The notes under the pieces are model-generated. The model saw only the letters and a program-made list of their open reading frames with translations, made no database searches and was not told the DNA's origin. From Rubrimonas cliftonensis (GTDB lineage: Bacteria > Pseudomonadota > Alphaproteobacteria > Rhodobacterales > Rhodobacteraceae): a stretch of DNA of 64,000 bases. The translations under genes were made by a program, and so were the position numbers. Position 1 is the first letter of the stretch; each line of letters starts with the position of its first letter. The stretch lies in assembly GCF_900107585.1 (NCBI RefSeq), contig NZ_FNQM01000006.1, forward strand, positions 124,001-188,000. Reading direction: 5' to 3'. Shown in pieces: positions 1 through 10,712 of this stretch.

Positions 1-1
1 G

Positions 2-559
2 CTGGACGCGGCGCTGCTCGCGCGCGCGTCGCTGGGCGAGGGCGGCGCGGCGCGGGCGCTGGCGGCCCGGCGCGCGCCGGCGCTGATCGCGGTCGCGACG
101 CGGCTGCTCGGCGATGCGGCGGAGGCGGAGGACGTGGCGCAGGAGGCGTTTCTGCGCCTCTGGCGGGCCGCGCCCGATTTCTCCGGGGCGGGCCGCGAGG
201 CCGGGGGCGGCTCGGTGGGGGGATGGCTGCGCCGGACGACGCGCAACCTGTGCCTCGACCGTCTGCGCCGCCGCGGCCGGCTCGCCCCGATGGAGGCGGC
301 GCCGGAGCCCAGCGACCCGGCGCCTTCGGCGCTGGAGAGGGTGGTCGCCGCCGATCGCGCGGCGGCCCTGAGCGCTGCGATCGCGGCCCTGCCGGACAGG
401 CAGCGCGTGGCCGTGACGCTACGTCACCTGGAGGGGCTGGCGAACCCCGAGATCGCTGAGGCGCTGGGCGTGGGCGTCGAAGCCGTGGAAAGCCTGCTGG
501 CGCGGGCGCGACGCACGCTTGCGGCGCGTCTGGCGGCGCATCGGGAGGATCGGGAATGA
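2..559 (+). CDS. ECF-type RNA polymerase sigma factor (5' end outside window)
   Basis: The reading frame is open from the left edge, so the N-terminus is missing; about 185 residues are visible. Region 2 is recognisable by the DAAEAEDVAQEAFLRLW stretch (residues about 36-52 of the visible part) and region 4 by LPDRQRVAVTLRHLEGL followed by a helix-turn-helix. No region 3 lies between them, the ECF (group 4) layout. It should direct core polymerase to a small regulon. Its stop overlaps the start of the next gene (ATGA), and the two following genes look like an anti-sigma factor and a periplasmic sensor, so its activity is probably released by an envelope signal. The signal itself is not readable. 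Confidence 0.85.
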   Translation: MDAALLARASLGEGGAARALAARRAPALIAVATRLLGDAAEAEDVAQEAFLRLWRAAPDFSGAGREAGGGSVGGWLRRTTRNLCLDRLRRRGRLAPMEAAPEPSDPAPSALERVVAADRAAALSAAIAALPDRQRVAVTLRHLEGLANPEIAEALGVGVEAVESLLARARRTLAARLAAHREDRE

Positions 560-966
560 CCGGCGAAGATCGCAGTGACCACGCATCCGGGCTCGACGCG
601 GCCTTCGCCGAACTCGCCGCGGCGCCGCCGCGGGAGGCTCCGGCGGCGTTTCTAGACGCCTGCGCGGCCGACGCGGCGCGTGTCGCGCTGGAGCGAGGGA
701 CGGCGGCGGCGGCCAACGGCCAGGGCGCGCGGCGACAGGCGCGGTTCGGGCGACGGTCCGTCGCTCGACCCTCGCGTGGTCCCTCGCCGCGGTCGCTGGC
801 GATGGCCGCGGCGGCGGCGCTCGGCTTCGTCGTCGGCGCGTCCGGAGCGCTTGACGGCGTCGCCGGCCAGGACGCCGCTCAGGACGCCGCGCTCGCCGCC
901 TTCGAGGGCGCCGACCTGCTGGGAGAGGCCGCCGCGCTGGACCTGACGCTGGAGGACGGATCGTGA
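556..966 (+). CDS. Small single-pass membrane protein, probable anti-sigma factor
   Basis: A 136-residue protein starting at an ATG that overlaps the sigma-factor stop. The N-terminal 75 residues are hydrophilic and Arg/Ala-rich. One hydrophobic segment follows (about residues 81-98), then an acidic tail that would lie in the periplasm. No zinc-binding HxxxCxxC motif is seen. Position, size and topology match short anti-sigma factors of the CnrY kind that sit between an ECF sigma factor and a periplasmic metal sensor. The assignment rests on context and topology, not on a recognised domain. Confidence 0.55.
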   Translation: MTGEDRSDHASGLDAAFAELAAAPPREAPAAFLDACAADAARVALERGTAAAANGQGARRQARFGRRSVARPSRGPSPRSLAMAAAAALGFVVGASGALDGVAGQDAAQDAALAAFEGADLLGEAAALDLTLEDGS

Positions 967-1454
967 TCGGGTGGTTGAACAGGCGTCGCGGCGCGGCGCT
1001 GGCGGCGTCTCTCGTGCTCAACATGCTGCTGGCGGGCGTCATCGCCGGTCACGCGCTCCGCGGCGCGGCGATGGAGGATCGGCGCGGCCCGCGCTCCGAG
1101 GGGCCGGTGACGGTCGAACGTCTCATGCGCGGGTCCGACCGCGAACTGCGCGGCGAGGCGCGCGCCATGCTGAAGGCCCGCGGGCCGCGGGTGGCGGCGG
1201 CGCGCGAAGCGGTGCGCGAGGCCTCCGGCGGGGTCGTCTCGGCGGCGGGGTCCGAGCCGTTCGACGCGGCGGCGGTCTCCGCCGCGCTGGAGCGGCTGCG
1301 CGGCGCCGAGACGGCGCTCGCCGCCGAGCGTCACGGCGCGTTCGTCGATCTGCTCGCCCTTATGCCGGCCGAGCGGCGCGCCGACGCCATGGCGCGCGCC
1401 AGCGGTCGCCTGGAGCGCAAGGCGCGGCGGGGCTGGGGCGAGGGGTGGGACTGA
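963..1454 (+). CDS. Periplasmic heavy-metal-sensor-like protein (CnrX/Spy type)
   Basis: 163 residues from a GTG that overlaps the previous stop (GTGA). An N-terminal membrane anchor (about residues 11-31) is followed by an Arg/Glu/Ala-rich, strongly helical periplasmic part with long amphipathic stretches and an LMPAERRADAMAR segment near the end. This fits the four-helix periplasmic metal-sensor/LTXXQ superfamily (CnrX, ZraP, Spy). In Cupriavidus, CnrX controls CnrY and the sigma factor CnrH, and the gene order here gives the same three roles. Few His or Met residues are present, so a nickel or cobalt ligand set cannot be claimed. Confidence 0.6.
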   Translation: MIGWLNRRRGAALAASLVLNMLLAGVIAGHALRGAAMEDRRGPRSEGPVTVERLMRGSDRELRGEARAMLKARGPRVAAAREAVREASGGVVSAAGSEPFDAAAVSAALERLRGAETALAAERHGAFVDLLALMPAERRADAMARASGRLERKARRGWGEGWD

Positions 1455-1512
1455 GCGCGGCGGCGAGAGCGCTCTGGAGCGGCGCCGCCCGGCGGCCCGG
1501 CCCCGCCGCCTC

Positions 1513-2877
1513 TCAGGCGGCCGCCAGCGTCACGCGATTGCGGCCGGCGTTCTTGGAAGCGTAGAGCGCCGCATCCGCCCGCTCCATCAGCGCCTCGGGC
1601 GTGTCCGCGTGGCCGATGAACTCCGCGACGCCGACGCTCACCGTGACGTCGAGCAACTGGCCGCCGATGTCGAAGCCGGGCGTCTCCACCGCCTTGCGCA
1701 CCCGCTCCGCCGCGATGCGGGCGTGGTTCAGCGAGGCCTCGGGCATCGCCACCACGAACTCCTCGCCCCCGATGCGCGCCACGAGGTCCACGCCGCGCGT
1801 GTTGTCGAGCAGCCGCTGGGCGAACTGGCGCAGCACCGCGTCTCCGGCGGCGTGGCCGTGCCGGTCGTTGACCGACTTGAAGCGGTCGAGGTCGAAGGCC
1901 ATCAGACACAGCGGCGAATCGTCGTCGACGGCGCGGGCGGCGATGCGCGCGAGGTGCGCGTCGAGGTAGCGCCGGTTGCGCAGGCCGGTGAGGGGGTCCG
2001 TCACGGCCTGCCGCAGACCGTCCGACACCTGGGCGCGCAGCTGGTCGGCGTAGGCCTTGTAGCGCAGCTGGGTCCGCAGGCGCGCGGTCAGCTCCGCGGG
2101 GTCGAGCGGGTACATCAGGTAGTCGTTGGCGCCGGCGTCGAGGCTGTCGGCCGCGGTCTTGAGGTCGTCGGCCGCCACCAGCGTCAGGAGCGCGGCGCCG
2201 CGCGTCTCGGGCCGCTGCCGCAACGCCGTCGTGAAGGCGTTGGTGAAGTCCGCAAAGCCGACGCTGTCGACCAGAAGCGCTTCCGGCGGCGACGCCGCCG
2301 CGCTGAGGAAGGCTTCCTTCGCCGTCGTCACGGTCTCGATCCGCACGTCGAGGCGCGAAGCGAGAATGTCCTTTAGCATCGCCCCGTTTGCGTCGGACGT
2401 GACGCTGAGCACGCGCGCGCCCGGCGTGGGCATGATGAGGGCCGGCGGCGGGCTGTCCAGCAGTTGACGCATGGTGTCGTCGCGCAGACGCAGCTCGTCG
2501 GTCATCGCCTTCATGCGCAGGAGAGAGCGCAGCCGCGCAAAGAGCGCCAGTTCGCGGACGGGCTTGGTGAGGAAGTCGTCCGCGCCGGCGGCGAGCGCCG
2601 TAAGACGGTCGTCCTGCGCGCCGAGCGCGGTGACCATGACGACCGGAATATCCGCCAGCTCTGGGTCCGACTTCATCGCCCGGCACAGTTCGTAGCCGTT
2701 CATGCCGGGCATCATCACGTCCACGAGCGCCACGTCGGGACGGGTCCGCCGGGCGATTTCAAGGGCCGCGTGCCCATCGCCCGCCTCGTCGACGTCGTAG
2801 AACGCCTTGGAGAGCAGGAGCGACAAGAGCATCCGGTTCGTCGCGACGTCGTCGACGATCAGAATCCGGCCAGACAT
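1513..2877 (-). CDS. pleD: PleD-type response regulator with diguanylate cyclase output
   Basis: 454 residues with the PleD architecture: REC1 (about 3-118), a degenerate REC2 (about 155-270) and a GGDEF domain (about 290-450). The phospho-acceptor is Asp53 in ALVDVMMPG, with the conserved Lys at 105 (LTKP). The active site is RIGGEEF (GGEEF at 370-374). An intact inhibitory I-site, RGVD (361-364), lies five residues upstream, so the enzyme should make c-di-GMP and be product-inhibited. In Caulobacter PleD drives the swarmer-to-stalked transition. The ATG at 2877 gives the standard MSGRILIVDD start. The divergent DUF3572 gene is a common alphaproteobacterial neighbour. Confidence 0.95.
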   Translation of the reverse strand: MSGRILIVDDVATNRMLLSLLLSKAFYDVDEAGDGHAALEIARRTRPDVALVDVMMPGMNGYELCRAMKSDPELADIPVVMVTALGAQDDRLTALAAGADDFLTKPVRELALFARLRSLLRMKAMTDELRLRDDTMRQLLDSPPPALIMPTPGARVLSVTSDANGAMLKDILASRLDVRIETVTTAKEAFLSAAASPPEALLVDSVGFADFTNAFTTALRQRPETRGAALLTLVAADDLKTAADSLDAGANDYLMYPLDPAELTARLRTQLRYKAYADQLRAQVSDGLRQAVTDPLTGLRNRRYLDAHLARIAARAVDDDSPLCLMAFDLDRFKSVNDRHGHAAGDAVLRQFAQRLLDNTRGVDLVARIGGEEFVVAMPEASLNHARIAAERVRKAVETPGFDIGGQLLDVTVSVGVAEFIGHADTPEALMERADAALYASKNAGRNRVTLAAA

Positions 2878-3027
2878 GAGCCCTCCAACCCTCTCGGCCG
2901 CCGATTGGCTGACCAGAACGGCGACGAAGCATGGTCTTGCGCCGCATTGCCGTCTTGACGGGAACGATAATCCGCTGACGCTTAACGCAGAGTTGCCCAG
3001 GCGGGGCGCCGGAGCGAGGCGGTGCGG

Positions 3028-3330
3028 ATGCGAGGCTCGGATCGGAACGCCGGCGGCGTCGCCGCGGCGGAGGCGCTGGCGCTGGGCGGCCTCGGCTGGC
3101 TGGCCGCCGACCCCGAGCGGCTCGACGCGCTGATGGGTGCGGCGGGCCTCGCGCCGGCGGACCTCGCGGCGCGCGCCGCGGAGCCCGAATTCCTCGGCTT
3201 CGTGCTGGATTTCATCCTCGCCGACGAGGCGCGCGCGCGGGACTTCGCCGAGGAGAGCGGCCTCGGCCCGGAAGACGCGACGCGCGCCCGCATGGCGTTG
3301 CCTGGCGGAGACGTCGCGCACTGGACCTGA
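3028..3330 (+). CDS. DUF3572 family protein
   Basis: About 100 acidic, Ala/Leu-rich residues. The recognisable DUF3572 signature is an EALALGGLGWLAADPERL stretch, then LAARAAEPEFLGFVLDFILADEARARDF. The family is restricted to alphaproteobacteria, has no known function, and is often found beside pleD, as here (divergent, about 150 bp apart). An in-frame GTG six bases upstream (3022) is an alternative start; GGAG and GAGG motifs at 3011-3019 could serve either. No signal peptide or membrane segment. It is followed 66 bp later by dnaG on the same strand. Confidence 0.75.
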   Translation: MRGSDRNAGGVAAAEALALGGLGWLAADPERLDALMGAAGLAPADLAARAAEPEFLGFVLDFILADEARARDFAEESGLGPEDATRARMALPGGDVAHWT

Positions 3331-3396
3331 AGTCCCGGCGCCGCCTGCCGCCTGCGCAGGCTTGCGCCGGGGCCTGCGAGCGACGACCTTGACGCT

Positions 3397-5391
3397 ATGG
3401 CGCTTCCCCCCGGATTCCTCGATGAGCTGCGCGCGCGCGTTCCGATCTCGGAGGTCGTGGGCCGCCGCGTGACGTGGGACATGCGCAAGTCCAACACGGC
3501 GCGCGGCGACTTCTGGGCCTGCTGTCCTTTCCACGAGGAGAAGAGCCCGTCGTTTCACGCCGACGACCGCAAGGGCTTCTACCACTGCTTCGGCTGCGGC
3601 GCGAAGGGCGACGCCGTCAGCTTCCTGCGCGAGCAGGGCAATCTGGGTTTCATGGAGGCCGTGGAGGAGCTGGCGCGCATGGCCGGCCTCCAGATGCCCG
3701 CGCAGGACCCCGCCGCCACGGAGCGGGCGCAGGCGCGCAAGGGGCTGGCGGAGTGGATGGAGGCGGCGGCGGCATTCTTCCGCACCCAGCTCGCCGGCGG
3801 ACGCGCGGCGGACGCCCGCGCCTATCTCGCGCGCCGCGGGCTTTCGCGCACCGCGCTGGAGCGGTTCGGCCTTGGCTATGCGCCCGGCGACAGAAGGGCG
3901 CTGACGGAGCATCTGAGGGGCATGGGCGCGCCGGACCGCGCGCTGGCGGACGCGGGCCTCAGCATCGCGCCGGAGGACGGCGGCCCCGCGTTCGACCGTT
4001 TCCGCGACCGGGTGATGTTTCCCATCCGCGACGCGCAGGGCGCCTGCATCGCCTTCGGCGGCCGCGCCATGGGCGACGGCGCCAAGGCCAAGTATCTCAA
4101 CTCGCCGCAGACCCCGCTCTTCGACAAGTCGCGCACGCTCTACAACCACGGCCCGGCGCGCGAGGCGGCGGGCAAGGCCGGCGCGCTGATCGCGGCGGAG
4201 GGCTACATGGACGTTATCGCGCTGTCCGAGGCGGGCTTCGCGCACGCGGTCGCCCCGCTCGGGACCGCCGTTACAGCGCCGCAGCTGGAGATGATGTGGC
4301 GCATGGCCGACGAGCCGGTGCTGGCGCTCGACGGCGACAAGGCGGGGCTGGACGCCGCGATGCGCGTGATCGACGTGGCGCTGCCCCTGCTGAAGCCGGG
4401 CAAGTCGCTGCGCTTCGCGCTGCTGCCCGAAGGCCTCGACCCCGACGACCTGATCCGCGCCGAGGGCGCCGGCGCCATGCGCGCCGTGCTGGAGGCCGCC
4501 GAGCCGCTGGTCGCGATGCTCTGGCGGCGGGAGACGGAGGGCCGGCCCGTCGACAGCCCCGAGCGCCGCGCCGCGCTCGACATGCGCCTGCGCGCCGCGC
4601 TGGCGAAGATCGCCGACCCCGACGTGCGCACGCATTACCGCGCGGCGCTGGCGGAGCGGCGCGCCGCGTTCTTCCGCCCGGCGCGCGAGGCGCGGGGCGG
4701 CTGGACGCCGGGCAGGCCGCGCGGCGCGACGGGCGGTTTCGGCGGCAAGGGGAGCATGGGGCGCGGCGGGGCCGGACGCGGGGCATGGGGCGCAGGGTTC
4801 GTCGACGCCCCGCTGGCCGAGACGAAGGCCAGCGCCCTGTTGCGCGGCGCCGAGACGCGGGCGCGGGAGGCTGCGATCCTGTTCGCGCTGTCGGGGCGCC
4901 CGGCGCTTCTGGAGCGCTTCGGCGAACAGCTCGCGGAGCTCTCCTTCGAATCCGCGGACCTCGAGCCGCTGCGCCGCGGGCTGGCGGCGCTCGCGCCGAT
5001 GATCGCGGACATGGACGCAGAGGCGGCGGCGGCGGCCGTGCGGGCGGTGGTGGATCCGGCGCGGGCGGAGGATCTTGCAAATCGCGCGGGGGCGGCCCAT
5101 CTCGGCTTCGCCGGGTCGGACTGCGATGCGGCGGAGGCCGAGGCCGGGCTCGCCGACGCGATCGCGCGGTGCGCCGCCGCCGCGCAGCTTCTTGCCGAGG
5201 TGCGGGATGCGGAGGTGTCCTTGGGCGAAGATGCGGACGCGTCGCTCGACATGCGGCTCAGAACGGCCTCGGCCATGGCGAATCGCCTGCGCGAAGGGGC
5301 GGTCAAGAGCGCCGATTCGGACGAGTCCCACTTGTCTGACGCCGTGCGTGCTGCAATTAGCGGAGAGATATGGGTGAAGAGACCCCGTTAG
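3397..5391 (+). CDS. dnaG: DNA primase DnaG
   Basis: 664 residues. The N-terminal CHC2 zinc finger uses Cys43, His46, Cys64 and Cys67 (CPFH and CFGCG). The central RNA-polymerase/Toprim core contains the [11 protein letters not shown] motif and the metal-binding [14 protein letters not shown] Gly/Arg-rich linker (about residues 428-468) leads to a C-terminal helical domain expected to bind DnaB. The enzyme makes RNA primers for lagging-strand synthesis. It lies just upstream of rpoD, as in the macromolecular-synthesis operon of many bacteria. The last codons overlap a terminator-like hairpin, described separately. Confidence 0.97.
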   Translation: MALPPGFLDELRARVPISEVVGRRVTWDMRKSNTARGDFWACCPFHEEKSPSFHADDRKGFYHCFGCGAKGDAVSFLREQGNLGFMEAVEELARMAGLQMPAQDPAATERAQARKGLAEWMEAAAAFFRTQLAGGRAADARAYLARRGLSRTALERFGLGYAPGDRRALTEHLRGMGAPDRALADAGLSIAPEDGGPAFDRFRDRVMFPIRDAQGACIAFGGRAMGDGAKAKYLNSPQTPLFDKSRTLYNHGPAREAAGKAGALIAAEGYMDVIALSEAGFAHAVAPLGTAVTAPQLEMMWRMADEPVLALDGDKAGLDAAMRVIDVALPLLKPGKSLRFALLPEGLDPDDLIRAEGAGAMRAVLEAAEPLVAMLWRRETEGRPVDSPERRAALDMRLRAALAKIADPDVRTHYRAALAERRAAFFRPAREARGGWTPGRPRGATGGFGGKGSMGRGGAGRGAWGAGFVDAPLAETKASALLRGAETRAREAAILFALSGRPALLERFGEQLAELSFESADLEPLRRGLAALAPMIADMDAEAAAAAVRAVVDPARAEDLANRAGAAHLGFAGSDCDAAEAEAGLADAIARCAAAAQLLAEVRDAEVSLGEDADASLDMRLRTASAMANRLREGAVKSADSDESHLSDAVRAAISGEIWVKRPR

Positions 5392-5402
5392 TCCGGGGTT
5401 TT
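5382..5402 (+). terminator. Hairpin with short T tract overlapping the dnaG stop
   Basis: A six-base perfect stem ACCCCG/CGGGGT with a six-base loop, followed by TTT(G). The dnaG TAG stop lies in the loop. It is short for an intrinsic terminator and the T tract is weak, so it may attenuate dnaG-to-rpoD readthrough rather than fully terminate. In E. coli a partial terminator also separates early genes from rpoD in this operon. Confidence 0.35.
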
Positions 5403-5486
5403 GCGCGAATGATTCGCGCACGCCCCTCGCAACGGTCCGGCGGGACGTGCGACGAAGGCGGCGTGGGAAACAGGACGGAGCAGCGC

Positions 5487-7466
<1,980 letters not shown>

Positions 7467-7520
7467 GTCGGTCGCAGGCGTCCGCCCGGCTGTCGCCCCT
7501 CCTGTCGATCTGCGTCTCGT

Positions 7521-8240
7521 TCAGCCCTTCGCCGAGACCGGCATGGGGCGGCTGAGGGGGGTTGGGCGGACGGTCCCCGCCTCCCGTCTGTGGGCCTGAC
7601 TGACGTTCAGCGCCTTGGTGGCGACCGCCGAGCCGAGGAGAATGACCGTGAGCGCGCCGCCGAAGAAGAACTCCGCGCTCTGCGCCGCGTCGGGCAGCGG
7701 CGAGAATGTGGTGTAAACCTCGGCCAGCGCGAGCACGAGCGCCAGCGGCGCGATGCAGACGAGATCCCGGAAGATCACGAACTCCCAGGCGGCCTCGCGG
7801 TCCTGTGGCGAGCTTCCCCGCCCCAGCGCGATGTAGAAGTCGAGCGCGAAGTATCCGAAGACGGGCAGCGTCGAGACCCAATAGGCGTTGGCGCTGAACC
7901 AGATCAGCGCGATCTGGCCCGCCGGCGCGATCGTGACCATGGCGTGGTCATCCACGACGATCTTCACGACCATCATCAGCAGCACCAGCGCCGAGGCGCC
8001 GATGATCGCGAAGTTGATCGCGGAGACCTCGGGGCGATGGTCGATGTCGATGCTCTCCGGCGTCTCCCGGTTGGCGTAGACCAGCGCCAGAAGCGAGACG
8101 ACCTTGCAGGCCGATACGATGTCCACCAGCGTCGGCGAGGCGACGAACAGCAGAACGAAACCGACGCCCAGGCCATACATCGCCACAAGCCAGATGCTGT
8201 GACGCATGACGGCCCCGACCAGCCTCGCCCCACGCTGCAT
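7521..8240 (-). CDS. Multi-pass inner-membrane protein of unknown function
   Basis: 239 residues, convergent with rpoD. Hydrophobic segments occur at about residues 15-36, 40-55, 74-95, 100-125, 130-145, 160-175 and 185-205, suggesting six or seven transmembrane helices, with a basic tail rich in Pro/Arg. A short acidic loop containing RETPESIDIDHRPE lies between the second and third helices. No catalytic motif or transporter signature was recognised, so no function is proposed. The start at 8240 (MQRGARLVGAVMRHS) has an in-frame Met 12 codons in as an alternative. Confidence 0.7.
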   Translation of the reverse strand: MQRGARLVGAVMRHSIWLVAMYGLGVGFVLLFVASPTLVDIVSACKVVSLLALVYANRETPESIDIDHRPEVSAINFAIIGASALVLLMMVVKIVVDDHAMVTIAPAGQIALIWFSANAYWVSTLPVFGYFALDFYIALGRGSSPQDREAAWEFVIFRDLVCIAPLALVLALAEVYTTFSPLPDAAQSAEFFFGGALTVILLGSAVATKALNVSQAHRREAGTVRPTPLSRPMPVSAKG

Positions 8241-8490
8241 CCCGTCCTCCCGATCCCCGCTCGCGGATAGATACGTCCATTCCGCAGAAATTAAACCTGT
8301 CCGTCGATTTTCGCAGGTCGCCGAGCGGCGAAATTTTTGTACCGCTGAAGCATGCGCCGGCGTTTCATCCGTAATCCTGCTTGATCACGAAAACGTAATC
8401 GGCGACCGGCTTCTCATGGCTGCGGAGCTTGGTTAACTTCAACGAGCGTGAGTATCGCGCTTGTGTGTGCACCTGTGTCTGGAGTGTGTG
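8241..8490. promoter_or_regulatory. AT-richer divergent intergenic region
   Basis: 250 bp between the divergent membrane-protein and DUF4394 genes. It is distinctly less GC-rich than its surroundings (for example the stretch around 8287-8345), which suggests promoters for both genes. A GGAG Shine-Dalgarno at 8481-8484 serves the plus-strand gene. No convincing operator or RNA element was recognised. Confidence 0.4.
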
Positions 8491-9447
8491 ATGTATTTTG
8501 TCGCAAAGGCCGTTTTCGCGGCCTCTTCTTCCCTTGTTCTGTCGTCAGCCGCCATCGCTGCGCCGATCGGTCTGGCGCTTGGGAACAATGGGTCCACCCT
8601 CGTCACCATTGCCGACATCTCGACGGCCAGCGGGCTGTCGGGAAAGTCGATCCGCCTCGCCGACGGCTCGGCGGTGACGCTTGACGACATCGACTACCGA
8701 CCGGCCACCGGAGAGGTGTTCGGCTACAACGATCAGGACGACACGGTCTATCGTGTCGACGTGTCGACGGGCGTCGCCACGGCAGTCGCGTCGCGGCCGG
8801 GCGGGACCAACGTTCCCACCAACGGCTTCGACTTCAACAATGTTCTCGATGCGGCGCGCATCGTGAACACGCAGGAGGCGAACCTCGTGTTCCGCCCCAA
8901 CGCCACGCCGCCGGACATCATCGGGTCCGAGGCCGGCGTCATGCCGCTGCGCTACAACGACGGCGACGCGAATTTCGGCCGCGATCCCTCGATCTTCGCC
9001 AACGCCTACACCAACGCCTTCGCGGGCCCGGCGAGCACGCGGCAGTTCGTGCTGGACAGCGAGTGGGACATCCTCGCCACGCTCGACAACAACGCCGGCA
9101 CGCTCAACACGATCGGGTCGGTGTTCTCCGACGGGATGGCGCTCGACTTCACCGAGAACGGCGGTTTCGACATCCTCTCCGCGATGATGGGCGAGAATGT
9201 CGGCTACGCGCTTCTGACGGACGCCGGCGGCGTGGGCCTCTACGAGATCGCGTTGGCGGCGAACGCCATGGGGCAGGTGGACGCCATGCTTCTAGGCCGC
9301 TTCGACGGCCAGTTCGGCGTGCTCGACGGCTTTACGGTGTTCGACGCCGGCGACGTCGCGCCGGTGCCGGTCCCGGCAGCCGCGGGTCTGCTCATCGCCG
9401 GCCTCGCCGGCCTCGCGGCCCTTGGTCGCCGCCGCCGGGCGGCCTGA
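8491..9447 (+). CDS. Secreted DUF4394 protein with VPLPA-CTERM-like sorting tail
   Basis: 318 residues. The start at 8491 is chosen because GGAG lies six bases upstream and it gives a clean signal peptide ending AAIAA (about residue 24). The body (about 35-285) is a DUF4394-type beta-repeat protein, with LDDIDYRPATGEVFGYN followed by VYRVDVSTGVAT, typical of this family. The last 30 residues hold a Pro-Val tripartite tail: PVPVPAAAG, a hydrophobic helix, then GRRRRAA. This matches the VPLPA-CTERM class associated with exosortase-type processing in Rhodobacterales. Expected location is the cell surface or exopolysaccharide matrix; function unknown. Confidence 0.8.
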   Translation: MYFVAKAVFAASSSLVLSSAAIAAPIGLALGNNGSTLVTIADISTASGLSGKSIRLADGSAVTLDDIDYRPATGEVFGYNDQDDTVYRVDVSTGVATAVASRPGGTNVPTNGFDFNNVLDAARIVNTQEANLVFRPNATPPDIIGSEAGVMPLRYNDGDANFGRDPSIFANAYTNAFAGPASTRQFVLDSEWDILATLDNNAGTLNTIGSVFSDGMALDFTENGGFDILSAMMGENVGYALLTDAGGVGLYEIALAANAMGQVDAMLLGRFDGQFGVLDGFTVFDAGDVAPVPVPAAAGLLIAGLAGLAALGRRRRAA

Positions 9448-9453
9448 CCGCGC

Positions 9454-10086
9454 TCAGCCGCCGCCGATCGTTAGGTCGGCGGCGGCGCTTCCCGACGCCA
9501 CCAGCCTTGCGTTCGGAAGATCGTTCTCCTCGATCTTCGCACGCGCCTCTGCGGCCGGGAGCGCCGCCCAGCGGGCTGCGAGCCGTGCGGCGAGAATGCT
9601 CTCCTCGCACGCTATCAGCGCTGTCAGGTCGAAGAATTGCGAGAGGCCCGACCAGGGCTCGGCCTTCAGCAGCAGATAATTGCCTTCGACGAGCGCCACC
9701 GCGGTCGTGCGCGGCACGAAGCGGGCCGCCGCGCGCGACAGCTCCAGCGAGCGGTCGAAGAGCGGGATGGCGATCTCGGGCTCCGCATTGGCCTTGAGCC
9801 GCGCGAGCAGCGCCGCGAGCCCGCCGACGTCGAAGGTGTGCGGCGCGCCCTTGCGCGCCCGCCAGCCTCGGGCGTTCAGGATGGCGTCGTCGAGATGGAA
9901 GCCGTCCATCGGCACGACGGCGCAGGTTTCCGGCGCGGCGGCGTTGAGGCGGGCGGCGACGGCCTCCGCGAGGGTGCTCTTGCCCGAACCGGGCGCCCCG
10001 GCGAGGGCCGCCAACACCCGCTCGCCGGGCCGGGCCCTCGCCAGCGCGACGAGTCGTTCGGCGAAGGCGTCGGCGGCGTCGATCAC
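9454..10086 (-). CDS. P-loop kinase of the uridine/panthothenate/FrcK-like group
   Basis: 210 residues. Walker A is GAPGSGKST (about 30-38). A substrate loop VVPMDGFHLDD follows, then a LVEGNYLLL strand typical of the phosphoribulokinase/uridine kinase-like small P-loop kinases. In Sinorhizobium a kinase of this kind (FrcK) closes the frc fructose transport operon, which fits its place at the end of this unit. The GTG start overlaps the eda stop (GTGA), showing translational coupling. Substrate unproven; a PfkB fructokinase is also encoded in the unit, so a second sugar or a nucleoside is equally possible. Confidence 0.75.
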   Translation of the reverse strand: MIDAADAFAERLVALARARPGERVLAALAGAPGSGKSTLAEAVAARLNAAAPETCAVVPMDGFHLDDAILNARGWRARKGAPHTFDVGGLAALLARLKANAEPEIAIPLFDRSLELSRAAARFVPRTTAVALVEGNYLLLKAEPWSGLSQFFDLTALIACEESILAARLAARWAALPAAEARAKIEENDLPNARLVASGSAAADLTIGGG

Positions 10087-10712
10087 GCCGTCAGCGCGGC
10101 GGCCTCGGCCGCGAGCGCCTCGATGCGCGCCCAGTCGCCTTCGGCCACCGCATCCTTCGGCGCCACCCAGGAGCCGCCGACGCACAGGACGTTGGGCAGC
10201 TTCAGATAATCGCGCGCGTTCTCCAGCGACACGCCGCCGGTCGGGCAGAAACGCAGCTTCGCCAGCGGCGAGGCCCAGGCGCCGAGCGCCTTCGCGCCGC
10301 CATTGGCCTCGGCGGGAAAGAACTTCAAGATCGAGAGGCCGCGCTCCGCCGCCCGCATCGCTTCGCCCGGCGTCGCCACGCCAGGCAGCATCGGCAGGCC
10401 CTCCGCCTCCGCGGCGTCGAGAACCCGGTCGGTGCAGCCCGGCGACACGCCGAACCTCGCGCCCGCGGCCTTCGCCGCCCTGACGTCCTCGGGCGTCATC
10501 AGCGTTCCCGCGCCCACCACGGCGTCAGGCGCGGCGGCGACCATCGCACGGATGACGTCGAGCGCCGCCGGGGTGCGCAGCGTCACCTCGAGCGCGCGCA
10601 GCCCGCCGGCGCAGAGCGCCCGCGCCAGCGGCGCCGCGGTGGCGACGTCCTCCACGATCAGCACCGGGATGACGGGGGCGAGACGACAGACGTCCTCGAC
10701 GCTCGGGTTCAT
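10083..10712 (-). CDS. eda: KDPG/KHG aldolase (Entner-Doudoroff)
   Basis: 209 residues of the class I KDPG aldolase family. It cleaves 2-keto-3-deoxy-6-phosphogluconate to pyruvate and glyceraldehyde-3-phosphate. [12 protein letters not shown] carries the active-site Glu region, VVGAGTL follows, and the Schiff-base Lys sits in [17 protein letters not shown] and VGGSWVAP phosphate-binding loops complete the barrel. The start overlaps the mgsA stop (ATGA) and its own stop overlaps the next kinase start. It works with edd, pgl and zwf in the same unit. Confidence 0.96.
   Translation of the reverse strand: MNPSVEDVCRLAPVIPVLIVEDVATAAPLARALCAGGLRALEVTLRTPAALDVIRAMVAAAPDAVVGAGTLMTPEDVRAAKAAGARFGVSPGCTDRVLDAAEAEGLPMLPGVATPGEAMRAAERGLSILKFFPAEANGGAKALGAWASPLAKLRFCPTGGVSLENARDYLKLPNVLCVGGSWVAPKDAVAEGDWARIEALAAEAAALTA

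Noticed and set aside
1513-5421. A very long open frame antisense to dnaG, continuous with pleD
   Set aside because: High GC removes stop codons on the opposite strand. The translation has low-complexity Arg/Ala/Gly runs, and only the pleD part shows a known fold.
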